From positions 1 through 34,990 of the forward strand of contig JAFOOX010000030.1 in NCBI GenBank assembly GCA_017425245.1: a DNA stretch of 34,990 nt. Reading direction: 5' to 3'. Below the pieces are notes generated by a model. The model had not been told where the DNA came from, did no database searches, and saw only the letters and a list, made by a program, of their open reading frames with translations. The DNA comes from Gammaproteobacteria bacterium (lineage in GTDB: Bacteria; Pseudomonadota; Gammaproteobacteria; Enterobacterales; Neiellaceae). Position numbers and translations under genes: made by a program. Shown in pieces: positions 21,004-28,857 of the stretch (within the stretch, counting starts at the first letter, position 1; the number at the start of each line of letters is the position of its first letter).

Positions 21004-21235
21004 GTGGCAGGCCGAGCACCAGCTCGATACCTGTGGTCTGCGCTGCCCCGAACCAGTCATGCTGGTGCGCAAAACGGTGCGCGCCATGGCCAGCGGCGGA
21101 ACGCTGCTGGTGGTAGCCGATGATCCTGCCACCACCCGCGACATCCCTGCCTTTTGCCGATTTCTTGACCACCAGCTGCTGGCCAGTGAGACCACCGGTG
21201 CGCCCTATCGTTACCTGATCCGCAAAGGTGGTTAG
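20996..21235 (+). CDS. tusA: sulfur carrier protein TusA
   Basis: This 79-residue protein carries persulfide sulfur from IscS towards tRNA 2-thiouridine synthesis. The active cysteine is C17 in the diagnostic [17 protein letters not shown] motif, and [16 protein letters not shown] plus the ending YRYLIRKGG match E. coli TusA (81 residues) closely. The ATG at 20996 is chosen over an upstream in-frame start because it gives the family N-terminus. It overlaps the diguanylate cyclase gene by eight bases, so its translation is probably coupled to the signalling operon, although the functions are unrelated as far as is known. Confidence 0.95.
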   Translation: MPEWQAEHQLDTCGLRCPEPVMLVRKTVRAMASGGTLLVVADDPATTRDIPAFCRFLDHQLLASETTGAPYRYLIRKGG

Positions 21236-21293
21236 AATCGCCGGGTGATCGCTGGCCATAGCCACGCTAATGCCAATTCAGGGAAGTTCTGTT

Positions 21294-24200
21294 ATGTCGT
21301 TACCTCGCCTCCTGTTACCCCTGTTGCTGGCCCTGCCAGCCTCCGCAGCTGACCAGCCCTGGTCGGTAGAGCAGCCACCCGGCATCTTTTCGGAGGTGGC
21401 GATCGCCGTCACTGAAGGCACCTGGATGAGCCTGGATGTCAGCCCCGATGGCGAACAGCTGGTGTTCGATCTGCTGGGCGACCTCTACCTGTTACCGGTT
21501 AAGGGCGGCATTGCTGAAAAACTGACCAGCGGCCTGGCCTGGGACATGCAGCCGCGCTTCTCACCCGATGGCCGCCACATCGCCTTTACCTCCGATCGCG
21601 GCGGCGGCGACAACCTGTGGCTGATGGAGCTGGAGTCGCGCAAGCTGCAGGCGGTGAGCGCCGAGACCCTGAGGCTGGTCAACAGCCCAAGCTGGAGCCC
21701 GGATGGCGAGTCACTGGCAGTACGCAAGCACTTCACCGCCAACCGCTCACTCGGTGCTGGCGAGATCTGGCTCTACCACCGCAATGGCGGCAGCGGCACC
21801 CCGCTGGTCACCCGCGACAACGACCAGAAAGATATCGGCGAGCCCGCGTTCAGCCCCGATGGTCGTTACCTTTATTACAGCCGCGACATCACCCCCGGCG
21901 ATACTTTTGAGTACAGCCGCGACCCCCATCGGGCGGGTGGCATCTATGCCATCGAACGGCTTGATCGGTTAACCGGCGAGCGCGAGCGGTTGATCGAGCG
22001 GGTGGGCGGCGCCGTCCGCCCGACGCCGTCGCCTGATGAGCGCTATCTGGCCTTTGTCGGCCGCAATCAGGGCAAGACCGCCCTCTACCTGTTCGATCTG
22101 GTCAGCGGTCGCCAGCGGCTGCTGGACGATCAGCTCGACCATGATCTGCAGGAGACCTGGGCGATTCACGGCCTCTATCCCCATATGGCCTGGAACCCGG
22201 CTGGCGACAGCCTCTATTACTGGGCGGGCGGCCGCCTCAACAGCATCAATCTCGACAATCGCAGCAAGGCACTCATCCCCTTTCAGGTGGATGACAGCCG
22301 CACCATGACTCAGGCCCTGCGTTTCCGTCAGCAACTGGCGCCGCCCCAGTTCGAGGTCAAGGCCCTGCGTTTTGCCGCCGTCAGCCCGGCGGGCGACAAG
22401 CTGGTGTTTGAAGCCTTGGGCAACCTGTGGTTGAAAGAACTGCCCCATGGCAAACCGCGCCGCCTGACCAGCAATGACGAACGTTTCGAGCTGCACCCCA
22501 GCTGGAGCCGCGATGGCCGCCAGTTGCTGTTCACCACCTGGCAGGATCGCGAACAGGGCAGCCTGCGTCTGCTCGATATCGCCAGCGGCAAAGAGACGCT
22601 GCTCAGCAGCGAACCGGGCAAGTATGTGGAGCCAGCCTTCAGCCCCGATGGTCAGAGCGTGGTCTATCGCAAACTCAGTGGCAGCAATCTGCTGCCCCGC
22701 GATTGGTCGCTGTGGTCAGGGATCTACCTGCTGGAACTCAACGGCGGCACACCCCAGCGGCTGACGCGCAGCGGCTGGGAACCTCACTTCGGCGGCGACA
22801 ACCAGCGCATCTATTTCACCGACAAAGACGACAAGCAGCAGGCGCTGGTGTCGGTCGATCGCCACGGCCAACAGCGCAAAATCCACTATCGCAGTGAGCT
22901 GGCCAGCCAGCTGCTCCTGTCGCCGGATGGCCGCCAGCTCGGCTTCGTCGATGACTTCTCGGTGTTTGTCACCCCCTTTATGGAAGCAGTCAGCCCTCTC
23001 AGCCTGGATCGCAAAGAGCCACAAACCCCGGTTACCCGGCTGTCGCAGCAAAGCGGCGCCAATTTGAGCTGGAGTGGCGATGGCAAAACGCTGTTCTGGA
23101 GTCTGGGACCAGAGCTGTTCCGTGCCTCCGTCGGCAGCGCCCCAAGCCCCACCGCTACCCCGGCCAAGGGTAGCTATATCAGCATGATGGCGCCCACCGC
23201 CAAGCCGGCCAGCACCATCGCTCTGGTGGGCGGTCGCATCATCACCATGGTCGATGATGAGGTGATCGATGACGGCGTGGTGGTGATCAAAGGCGACCGC
23301 ATAACGGCCGTAGGGCCCCGCACCGCGATCAGCATTCCTGAAGGAGCGGTCAAGTTCGACATTCGTGGTGCCACCCTGATGCCGGGGCTGATCGACGCCC
23401 ACGCCCATGTGCGCCAAGGTAGCGACAGCATCATTCCGCAGCAGAACTGGCGCAACTTGGCTCATCTGGCCTTTGGCGTCACCACCATTCACGATCCGTC
23501 GAATGACACCGCCATGGTGTTTGCCGCCAGCGAACTGCAGAAGGCTGGCAAGATCCTGGCACCGCGTATCTTCTCCACCGGCACCATTCTCTATGGCGCC
23601 AAGGTGGCCGGCGCGACCGTGACCATCGATAGCCTGGCCGACGCCGAACGCCATGTGACCCGCCAGAAGGCCTTTGGTGCCTTTACGGTCAAAAGCTATA
23701 ACCTGCCGCGCCGCGATCAGCGTCAGCAGGTGATCGCTGCCGCCCGCCTGCATAACGTCATGGTGGTGCCCGAGGGTGGCTCGCTGCTGCAGCACAACCT
23801 GACCATGATCGCCGATGGTCACACCACCATCGAGCACGCACTGCCACTCGCCCATCTTTATGCCGATGTAAGGCAATTCTTCAGTGACAGCGCCACCGCC
23901 TATACTCCCACTCTCAACGTTGCCTACGGCGGTATCAGTGGTGACCTCTACTGGTACGGCCACAGCGATGTAGCCAACCACCCGCGGCTGGGGTCGCTGG
24001 TTCCCCGTGACGAACTGCTGCCCGTGGCTCGTCGCCAGATGCTGGCGCCGGAAGAGGACTACCATCACATCAAGGTCGCCCGCGAGGCCAAAGCCCTGCA
24101 TGACTGGGGGGTGAAGGTGAACATCGGCGCCCACGGCGAGCGTGAGGGGTTGGGCGCCCACTGGGAGATCTGGGGCTTTGCCCAAGGGGGCATGGAACCA

Positions 24201-24479
24201 CTGGCGGCATTGGCCACCGCCACCCGCAATCCGGCAGCCAGCCTGGGACTGGATGAGCATCTGGGCAGCGTCGAGGAGGGCAAGCTGGCAGATCTTATCG
24301 TCATCAACGGCAACCCGCTGACCGACATCCGCGCCACCGAGAAGGTGCGTTACACCATCATCGGCGGCGAGATCCTCGATGCCACCACCCTCAACAAGCT
24401 GCTGCCGCAGCCCCAACAGCGGCCACCGCTCTATTTCGAAACGCCACCGCCGAGCAAGGCCAAGGCCGGTTCAAACTGA
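21294..24479 (+). CDS. exported TolB-like beta-propeller/amidohydrolase fusion
   Basis: This protein of about 1061 residues has a Sec signal peptide (MSLPRLLLPLLLALPASAA) and so acts in the periplasm or outside. Residues about 40-620 are PD40/TolB-type propeller repeats, with recurring SPDGR/SPDGE, FTSDRGG and W-S-x-DG motifs. Residues about 640-1050 form an imidazolonepropionase-like amidohydrolase: the H703-A-H705 metal motif in MPGLIDAHAHVR, K800 in FTVKSYN, DGHTTIEHALP, and the closing GSVEEGKLADLIVINGNPL. The substrate is unknown; a peptidase-like or cyclic amide hydrolase role is the usual guess. The ATG at 21294 has GGGAAG upstream. The last 49 bases overlap tag on the other strand. 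Confidence 0.88.
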   Translation: MSLPRLLLPLLLALPASAADQPWSVEQPPGIFSEVAIAVTEGTWMSLDVSPDGEQLVFDLLGDLYLLPVKGGIAEKLTSGLAWDMQPRFSPDGRHIAFTSDRGGGDNLWLMELESRKLQAVSAETLRLVNSPSWSPDGESLAVRKHFTANRSLGAGEIWLYHRNGGSGTPLVTRDNDQKDIGEPAFSPDGRYLYYSRDITPGDTFEYSRDPHRAGGIYAIERLDRLTGERERLIERVGGAVRPTPSPDERYLAFVGRNQGKTALYLFDLVSGRQRLLDDQLDHDLQETWAIHGLYPHMAWNPAGDSLYYWAGGRLNSINLDNRSKALIPFQVDDSRTMTQALRFRQQLAPPQFEVKALRFAAVSPAGDKLVFEALGNLWLKELPHGKPRRLTSNDERFELHPSWSRDGRQLLFTTWQDREQGSLRLLDIASGKETLLSSEPGKYVEPAFSPDGQSVVYRKLSGSNLLPRDWSLWSGIYLLELNGGTPQRLTRSGWEPHFGGDNQRIYFTDKDDKQQALVSVDRHGQQRKIHYRSELASQLLLSPDGRQLGFVDDFSVFVTPFMEAVSPLSLDRKEPQTPVTRLSQQSGANLSWSGDGKTLFWSLGPELFRASVGSAPSPTATPAKGSYISMMAPTAKPASTIALVGGRIITMVDDEVIDDGVVVIKGDRITAVGPRTAISIPEGAVKFDIRGATLMPGLIDAHAHVRQGSDSIIPQQNWRNLAHLAFGVTTIHDPSNDTAMVFAASELQKAGKILAPRIFSTGTILYGAKVAGATVTIDSLADAERHVTRQKAFGAFTVKSYNLPRRDQRQQVIAAARLHNVMVVPEGGSLLQHNLTMIADGHTTIEHALPLAHLYADVRQFFSDSATAYTPTLNVAYGGISGDLYWYGHSDVANHPRLGSLVPRDELLPVARRQMLAPEEDYHHIKVAREAKALHDWGVKVNIGAHGEREGLGAHWEIWGFAQGGMEPLAALATATRNPAASLGLDEHLGSVEEGKLADLIVINGNPLTDIRATEKVRYTIIGGEILDATTLNKLLPQPQQRPPLYFETPPPSKAKAGSN

Positions 24480-25063
24480 CCATCCCAGCGGCAGGCGGCA
24501 TAGGCCGGGCAGGTGGTGAGGTGGTCATTGACCATCCCCACCGCCTGCATGAAGGCGTAGCAGATGGTTGAGCCGACAAAATTGAAGCCGAGCTTTTTCA
24601 ACGCCTTGGACATGGCGTCCGAGTCGGGGCTGGTCGCCGCGAAAGGACCCTCCGGCTGACACTGACCATCAAGCTGGCGCCCGCCGGTGAATGACCAGAG
24701 CAGCGCCGCGAAGTCGCCGCCTGCGGCCTCATAAGCCAGTAGCGCCCGGGCGTTACGGATGATCGACTGGACCTTGAGGCGGTTGCGGACGATCCCCGGC
24801 TGCTGCAGCAAGCGCTCGACATCCTGTTCGTCAAAGGCAGCAATACGCAGTGGGTCAAAGCCGTGAAACAGCGTCTCATAGTTAGGCTGCTTGCGCAGAA
24901 TGGTGATCCAGGAGAGACCCGCCTGCTGACCGTCGAGACAGAGCTTGGCAAACAGCTCGCGACCATCAAACTGCGCCCGCCCCCACACCTGGTCGTGATA
25001 GGCCACATACAACGGATCGGTTCCGCACCAGCGACAACGTCCATTTTCACCCGTCATTGGCAT
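24431..25063 (-). CDS. tag: DNA-3-methyladenine glycosylase I
   Basis: This 210-residue base-excision repair enzyme removes 3-methyladenine from alkylated DNA. It has a helix-hairpin-helix fold with a structural zinc site. C10 and H23 ([16 protein letters not shown]) have the same 13-residue separation as in E. coli Tag, and NDHLTTC supplies the C-terminal His and Cys. [16 protein letters not shown] and [23 protein letters not shown] are near-identical to E. coli. A second ATG six bases downstream could also serve. It is divergent from glyQ, and its 3' end lies inside the amidohydrolase gene. Confidence 0.96.
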   Translation of the reverse strand: MPMTGENGRCRWCGTDPLYVAYHDQVWGRAQFDGRELFAKLCLDGQQAGLSWITILRKQPNYETLFHGFDPLRIAAFDEQDVERLLQQPGIVRNRLKVQSIIRNARALLAYEAAGGDFAALLWSFTGGRQLDGQCQPEGPFAATSPDSDAMSKALKKLGFNFVGSTICYAFMQAVGMVNDHLTTCPAYAACRWDGQFEPALALLGGGVSK

Positions 25064-25116
25064 AAAACCCCGTGTTTTGTCCGCTTTTCAGCCTACATTC
25101 GCCGTCAGCCAGAGGA

Positions 25117-25122
25117 TATACT
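25117..25122 (+). promoter_or_regulatory. candidate -10 element for glyQS
   Basis: TATACT (preceded by GA) lies 47 bases before the glyQ ATG in the short divergent gap between tag and glyQ. No convincing -35 is seen 16-18 bases upstream, so this is only a position worth testing. Confidence 0.3.
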
Positions 25123-25168
25123 TGGGCCCATTTTGCGCCAGCCGGGCGCCGGAAAAACGTTGGATCCC

Positions 25169-26068
25169 ATGCATAACTACGACATCAAAACCTTTCAGGG
25201 GCTGATCCTGGCGCTGCAGGACTACTGGGCACGTCAGGGCTGCATCATCGTCCAGCCACTGGACATGGAGGTGGGTGCCGGCACCTTCCATCCCATGACC
25301 TTCCTGCGCTCGCTCGGCCCGGAGCCGAATAACGCCGCCTATGTCCAGCCCTGTCGCCGTCCGGCTGACGGTCGCTACGGCGAAAACCCCAACCGCCTGC
25401 AGCACTACTACCAGTTTCAGGTGGTGCTCAAGCCATCGCCGACCAATATCCAGGAGCTCTACCTCGATTCGCTGCGGCTGCTCGGCTTCGATCCGCTGGT
25501 TCACGATATCCGCTTTGTCGAGGACAACTGGGAGTCGCCGACCCTCGGCGCCTGGGGGCTGGGTTGGGAAGTCTGGCTCAATGGCATGGAGGTGACCCAG
25601 TTCACCTACTTCCAGCAGGTGGGCGGCCTTGAATGCCGGCCGGTGACTGGCGAGATCACCTACGGCCTTGAGCGGCTGGCGATGTATATCCAGGGAGTCG
25701 ATTCGATCTTCGATCTGGTGTGGACCGACGGCCCCATGGGCAAGGTGCGCTACGGCGATGTGTTCCACCAGAACGAGGTGGAACAGTCGGCCTACAACTT
25801 CGAGCACGCCGATGTGGCGGCGCTGTTTGCCCAGTTCGACCAGTGCGAAAAAGAGAGCCAGAAGCTGATCGGCCTCGGCCTGCCGCTGCCGGCCTACGAG
25901 CAGGTGATGAAGGCCTCCCACGCCTTCAACCTGCTCGACGCCCGCCATGCCATCTCGGTGACCGAGCGCCAGCGCTACATCCTGCGCGTGCGCGCCCTCG
26001 CCAAAGCCTGTGCCGAAGCCTACTACGCCGCCCGTGAAGCCCTCGGCTTCCCGCTCTGCGCGCGCTGA
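25169..26068 (+). CDS. glyQ: glycyl-tRNA synthetase alpha subunit
   Basis: This 299-residue catalytic subunit of the alpha2beta2-type GlyRS charges tRNA-Gly. Conserved segments include [54 protein letters not shown], the [22 protein letters not shown] block and [14 protein letters not shown]. The frame is open much further upstream across tag, but the ATG at 25169 aligns MHNYDIKTF with E. coli MQKFDTRTF. The ribosome site is weak. An in-frame TTG nine bases upstream is an alternative start. glyS follows after 13 bases. Confidence 0.97.
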   Translation: MHNYDIKTFQGLILALQDYWARQGCIIVQPLDMEVGAGTFHPMTFLRSLGPEPNNAAYVQPCRRPADGRYGENPNRLQHYYQFQVVLKPSPTNIQELYLDSLRLLGFDPLVHDIRFVEDNWESPTLGAWGLGWEVWLNGMEVTQFTYFQQVGGLECRPVTGEITYGLERLAMYIQGVDSIFDLVWTDGPMGKVRYGDVFHQNEVEQSAYNFEHADVAALFAQFDQCEKESQKLIGLGLPLPAYEQVMKASHAFNLLDARHAISVTERQRYILRVRALAKACAEAYYAAREALGFPLCAR

Positions 26069-26081
26069 TATCGGAGCTGTC

Positions 26082-28154
26082 ATGACTACTGCCAATCTGT
26101 TGATTGAACTCGGCACCGAAGAGCTGCCACCGAAATCCCTGCGCCGCCTGGCCGAAGCGCTACGCGACAACTTTGGCGCCGAGCTGGCCAAGGCCGAGCT
26201 GGCCCATGACGGCCTGGCGTGGCGCGCCAGCCCACGGCGGCTGGCACTGCTGATCAAAGCGCTGGCCTCCAGCCAGGCCGACAAAGTGGTCGAGAAGCGG
26301 GGCCCGGCCGTCGCTGGCGCCTTCACCGCCGATGGCCAGCCGACGCCAGCGGCTGAAGGCTGGGCCCGCAGCAACGGCATCAGCGTCGCCGAGGCCCAGC
26401 GCCTCAAGACCGACAAGGGCGAATGGCTGGTCCACCATGCCACCGTGCGTGGTCGTTCGGTGGCTGAACTGGTACCCGAGATGCTGGCCAGCGCCCTCGC
26501 CAAACTGCCGATTGCCAAGCCAATGCGCTGGGGAAGTAGCGATGCCGAATTTATCCGCCCGGTACACACCCTGACTCTGGTTTACGGCAGCGAACTGCTG
26601 CCCGGCAGCGTGCTCGGTCTGAGCAGTGATCGCATCATTCGTGGTCACCGCTTCCACTGTTTGCAGCCACTGACCCTCGACCACGCCGACCACTACGACC
26701 AATTGCTCGAGCAACAGGGCAAGGTGATCGCCGATTTTGAGCGGCGCAAGGCGATGATCCGCACCCAGGTGGAAGCGGCGGCGCGCATGGAGAGCGGCAT
26801 GGTCACCATCGACGAGGATCTGCTGGAAGAGGTCACCGCACTGGTGGAGTGGCCGGTCACCCTGGTCGGCAGCTTCGAAGAGCGCTTCCTCGCGGTGCCG
26901 CCCGAGCCGTTGATCAGCACCATGAAGGATAACCAGCGCTACTTCCCGCTCACCGACAACCACGGCAAGCTGCGTAACCGTTTCATCTTCGTCACCAATA
27001 TCGACAGCGCCGATCCATCACAGGTGATCAGCGGCAACGAAAAAGTGGTGCGTCCGCGTCTGACCGACGCCGAATTTTTCTTCCTCACTGACCGCAAGCA
27101 GCCGCTGGCGGCCCGTCTGGACTCCCTCGATACGGTCACCTTCCAGCAGCAACTGGGATCACTCGGCGACAAAACGCGGCGCATCAGTGCGCTGGCCAGC
27201 CACATCGCCACTCAGCTAGGGGCCGACAGCGCCGCAGCCGCTCGCGCCGGTCTGCTGGCCAAGGCCGATCTGATGAGCAACATGGTGATGGAGTTCCCCG
27301 ACACCCAGGGCACCATGGGCATGCACTATGCCCGTCTGGATGGCGAAGGCGAGGCGGTCGCTACTGCGCTGTTTGAGCAGTATCTGCCACGCTTCGCCGG
27401 CGATCGCCTGCCGGCTAGCCCCATTGGCGCCGCCGTGGCCATCGCTGACAAGCTCGATACTCTGGTCGGCATCTTCGGCATCGGCCAGGCTCCCAAAGGC
27501 GACAAGGATCCCTTTGCCCTGCGCCGTGCCGCGCTGGGCGTGCTCCGTATCATGGTCGAGCTCAAGCTGCCGCTGGATCTGGCTGAACTAGCTGGCGTCG
27601 CGGCACAGGGTTACTCCAACCGTCTCACCGACGCCAGTGCAGTGGAACAGGTGGTGGAGTTCCTGCTCGGTCGCTTCCGTGCCTGGTATCAGGATGAAGG
27701 GATGGCAGTGGACGCGATTCAGGCCGTACTCGCCCGCCGCCCCACCCGGCCGCTGGATTTTGATCGGCGGGTGCGCGCCATCAGCAGCTTCCGCGAGCGC
27801 AGCGAAGCTGCTGCCTTGGCCGCCGCTAACAAGCGCGTCGGTAACCTGCTAGACAGGGCAGGGAGTGCCATTGCTGAACAGATTGATGACAGCCTGTTGG
27901 CCGACGGTGCCGAAACCGCACTGCATACCGCCCTGATCGCTGCCCAGGCTGAGGTCGCGCCGCTATTCGCCAGTGGCGACTACAGCGCAGCCATGGCCCG
28001 CCTGGCAGCGCTAAGGCCGGAAGTGGATCGCTTCTTCGATGAGGTGATGGTGATGGTCGAGGATGGCAACGTCCGCACCAACCGCCTGGCCCTGCTCAAG
28101 GCGCTGCGCCAGCTGTTCCTCGAGGTAGCTGATATTTCCCTTCTGCAAGCCTGA
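26082..28154 (+). CDS. glyS: glycyl-tRNA synthetase beta subunit
   Basis: This 690-residue subunit binds tRNA-Gly and completes the heterotetrameric synthetase. It starts [20 protein letters not shown], has the beta-subunit core ([30 protein letters not shown], an HD-like segment near [18 protein letters not shown]) and a C-terminal DALR-type anticodon-binding domain. The length equals that of E. coli GlyS (689). The ATG at 26082 has GGAG seven bases upstream; longer reading-frame starts lie inside glyQ and are not supported. A stem-loop follows its stop. Confidence 0.97.
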   Translation: MTTANLLIELGTEELPPKSLRRLAEALRDNFGAELAKAELAHDGLAWRASPRRLALLIKALASSQADKVVEKRGPAVAGAFTADGQPTPAAEGWARSNGISVAEAQRLKTDKGEWLVHHATVRGRSVAELVPEMLASALAKLPIAKPMRWGSSDAEFIRPVHTLTLVYGSELLPGSVLGLSSDRIIRGHRFHCLQPLTLDHADHYDQLLEQQGKVIADFERRKAMIRTQVEAAARMESGMVTIDEDLLEEVTALVEWPVTLVGSFEERFLAVPPEPLISTMKDNQRYFPLTDNHGKLRNRFIFVTNIDSADPSQVISGNEKVVRPRLTDAEFFFLTDRKQPLAARLDSLDTVTFQQQLGSLGDKTRRISALASHIATQLGADSAAAARAGLLAKADLMSNMVMEFPDTQGTMGMHYARLDGEGEAVATALFEQYLPRFAGDRLPASPIGAAVAIADKLDTLVGIFGIGQAPKGDKDPFALRRAALGVLRIMVELKLPLDLAELAGVAAQGYSNRLTDASAVEQVVEFLLGRFRAWYQDEGMAVDAIQAVLARRPTRPLDFDRRVRAISSFRERSEAAALAAANKRVGNLLDRAGSAIAEQIDDSLLADGAETALHTALIAAQAEVAPLFASGDYSAAMARLAALRPEVDRFFDEVMVMVEDGNVRTNRLALLKALRQLFLEVADISLLQA

Positions 28155-28159
28155 TCAAA

Positions 28160-28188
28160 GGGGTGGCGACCACAGTGCTCGCCACCCC
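28160..28188 (+). terminator. stem-loop after glyS
   Basis: GGGGTGGCGA (28160-28169) pairs perfectly with TCGCCACCCC (28179-28188) around a nine-base loop, five bases after the glyS stop. Only a short mixed tract follows, not a U-run, so termination would be weak or Rho-assisted. Part of this sequence (28164-28176) recurs upstream of the second malS gene. Confidence 0.55.
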
Positions 28189-28210
28189 CAAAAGTTTGCA
28201 GTACGTCACC

Positions 28211-28237
28211 TTTCCACAGGATCCTTTTTGTTATAAA
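28211..28237 (+). promoter_or_regulatory. candidate promoter of the small lipoprotein gene
   Basis: A good -10 TATAAA (28232-28237) follows a run of T residues. The best -35 is TTTCCA (28211-28216), at a short 15-base spacing. Transcription would start about 90 bases before the lipoprotein ATG. Confidence 0.4.
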
Positions 28238-28308
28238 TCCCCGGCCCCTCAAACGTTCGCGGTAACTAGCCGGCGGCGGCATAAGGGAAAGGCTAGCTGG
28301 ATATCCAC

Positions 28309-28320
28309 AACAATATTGTT
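28309..28320. promoter_or_regulatory. perfect 12-base palindrome upstream of the lipoprotein gene
   Basis: AACAATATTGTT is a perfect inverted repeat ending 14 bases before the ATG, directly 5' of the ribosome site. Its location in the leader suits an operator, but no regulator can be named. It is not found before malS in either copy. Confidence 0.4.
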
Positions 28321-28334
28321 TAGGGAACGTCGTT

Positions 28335-28763
28335 ATGTTCAAGAAACTGCTTTTCGTAACTCTGGCCGCTGCGGCCCTGGCTACCGGCTGTGCTGGTGGT
28401 GCCGGCGGTAAGCGCGACCTGAGCGAATTCATGTATGTCCGCGGTGTGTTCACCTGGTGGGATGCTGAGGAAGAATTCAAGCTCAAGAAAGCCGGTGACA
28501 ACCTGTACTACGCCTCTGCCGAACTGATGGCCGACGGCAATCCTTACGATTTCAAATTTGCTGACGCTGGCTGGTCCTCTGGTGCCAACTGCGGCTTCCT
28601 GGGCAAGGAAGATGAAGTGATGGAGATCGGTAAGCGCGTTAAAGTGAACTGCAACTCCGTGTTCGAAAACTTCAAGTTCACTCCGACCGAGAGCGGTGTC
28701 TATACGTTCTACATCGACACCAGCAAAGAAGTGATCGAAGCCTACGTTGAAAAAGCTCAGTAA
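28335..28763 (+). CDS. small lipoprotein resembling the MalS N-terminal domain
   Basis: This 142-residue protein has a lipoprotein signal (MFKKLLFVTLAAAALATGC, acylated C19, residue +2 is Ala, predicting outer-membrane sorting). The mature part lines up by eye with the N-terminal domain of both nearby MalS enzymes: a beta-rich order YYASAEL, YDFKFAD, a cysteine in ANCGFLG (C86), a second in VNCNS (C106), then ENFKFTPTESGVYTFYID. In MalS the matching cysteines are 23 residues apart. A glycan-binding or enzyme-docking role is inferred; nothing catalytic is visible. GGGAA precedes the ATG, a strong terminator follows, and malS copy 1 starts 94 bases later. Confidence 0.82.
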   Translation: MFKKLLFVTLAAAALATGCAGGAGGKRDLSEFMYVRGVFTWWDAEEEFKLKKAGDNLYYASAELMADGNPYDFKFADAGWSSGANCGFLGKEDEVMEIGKRVKVNCNSVFENFKFTPTESGVYTFYIDTSKEVIEAYVEKAQ

Positions 28764-28790
28764 AACGATTTTTTGATGTAATCTAGCGCC
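28758..28790 (+). repeat. malS upstream element, copy 1
   Basis: CAGTAAA, then a T-rich 13-base stretch, then GTAATCTAGCGC (28778-28789). It starts in the last codons of the lipoprotein gene and runs into the terminator stem. The same order, with a 14-base middle, recurs at 32401-32433 before malS copy 2, about 80 bases from the ATG in both cases. It probably marks the ends of the malS duplication. Confidence 0.6.
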
Positions 28791-28816
28791 AGCCTTCGGG
28801 CTGGCGTTTTATTTTG
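28787..28816 (+). terminator. rho-independent terminator after the lipoprotein gene
   Basis: CGCCAGCC (28787-28794), loop TTCG and GGCTGGCG (28799-28806) form a perfect eight-pair stem capped by a stable tetraloop, followed by TTTTATTTT. This is a textbook intrinsic terminator. It stands only 42 bases before malS copy 1, leaving little room for a separate promoter, so partial read-through may supply malS. Confidence 0.9.
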
Positions 28817-28857
28817 GGCCATCTTCTAGCCGCACTCTCTGGAGAACAGGAAGGACC

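Noticed and set aside
21233..21238. TAGAAT as a -10 promoter element at the end of tusA
   Set aside because: The hexamer is good but no acceptable -35 is present at 16-18 bases, and it overlaps the stop codon region of tusA; too weak to list.
22716..24416. Long minus-strand open frame (566 codons) opposite the amidohydrolase gene
   Set aside because: It mirrors a clear coding gene, is rich in low-complexity His/Gly/Gln composition and has no recognisable domain or ribosome site; it is a GC-driven shadow.
25088..26569. Long minus-strand open frame (493 codons) opposite glyQ and glyS
   Set aside because: Both plus-strand genes are unmistakable, and the minus-strand product shows no domain.
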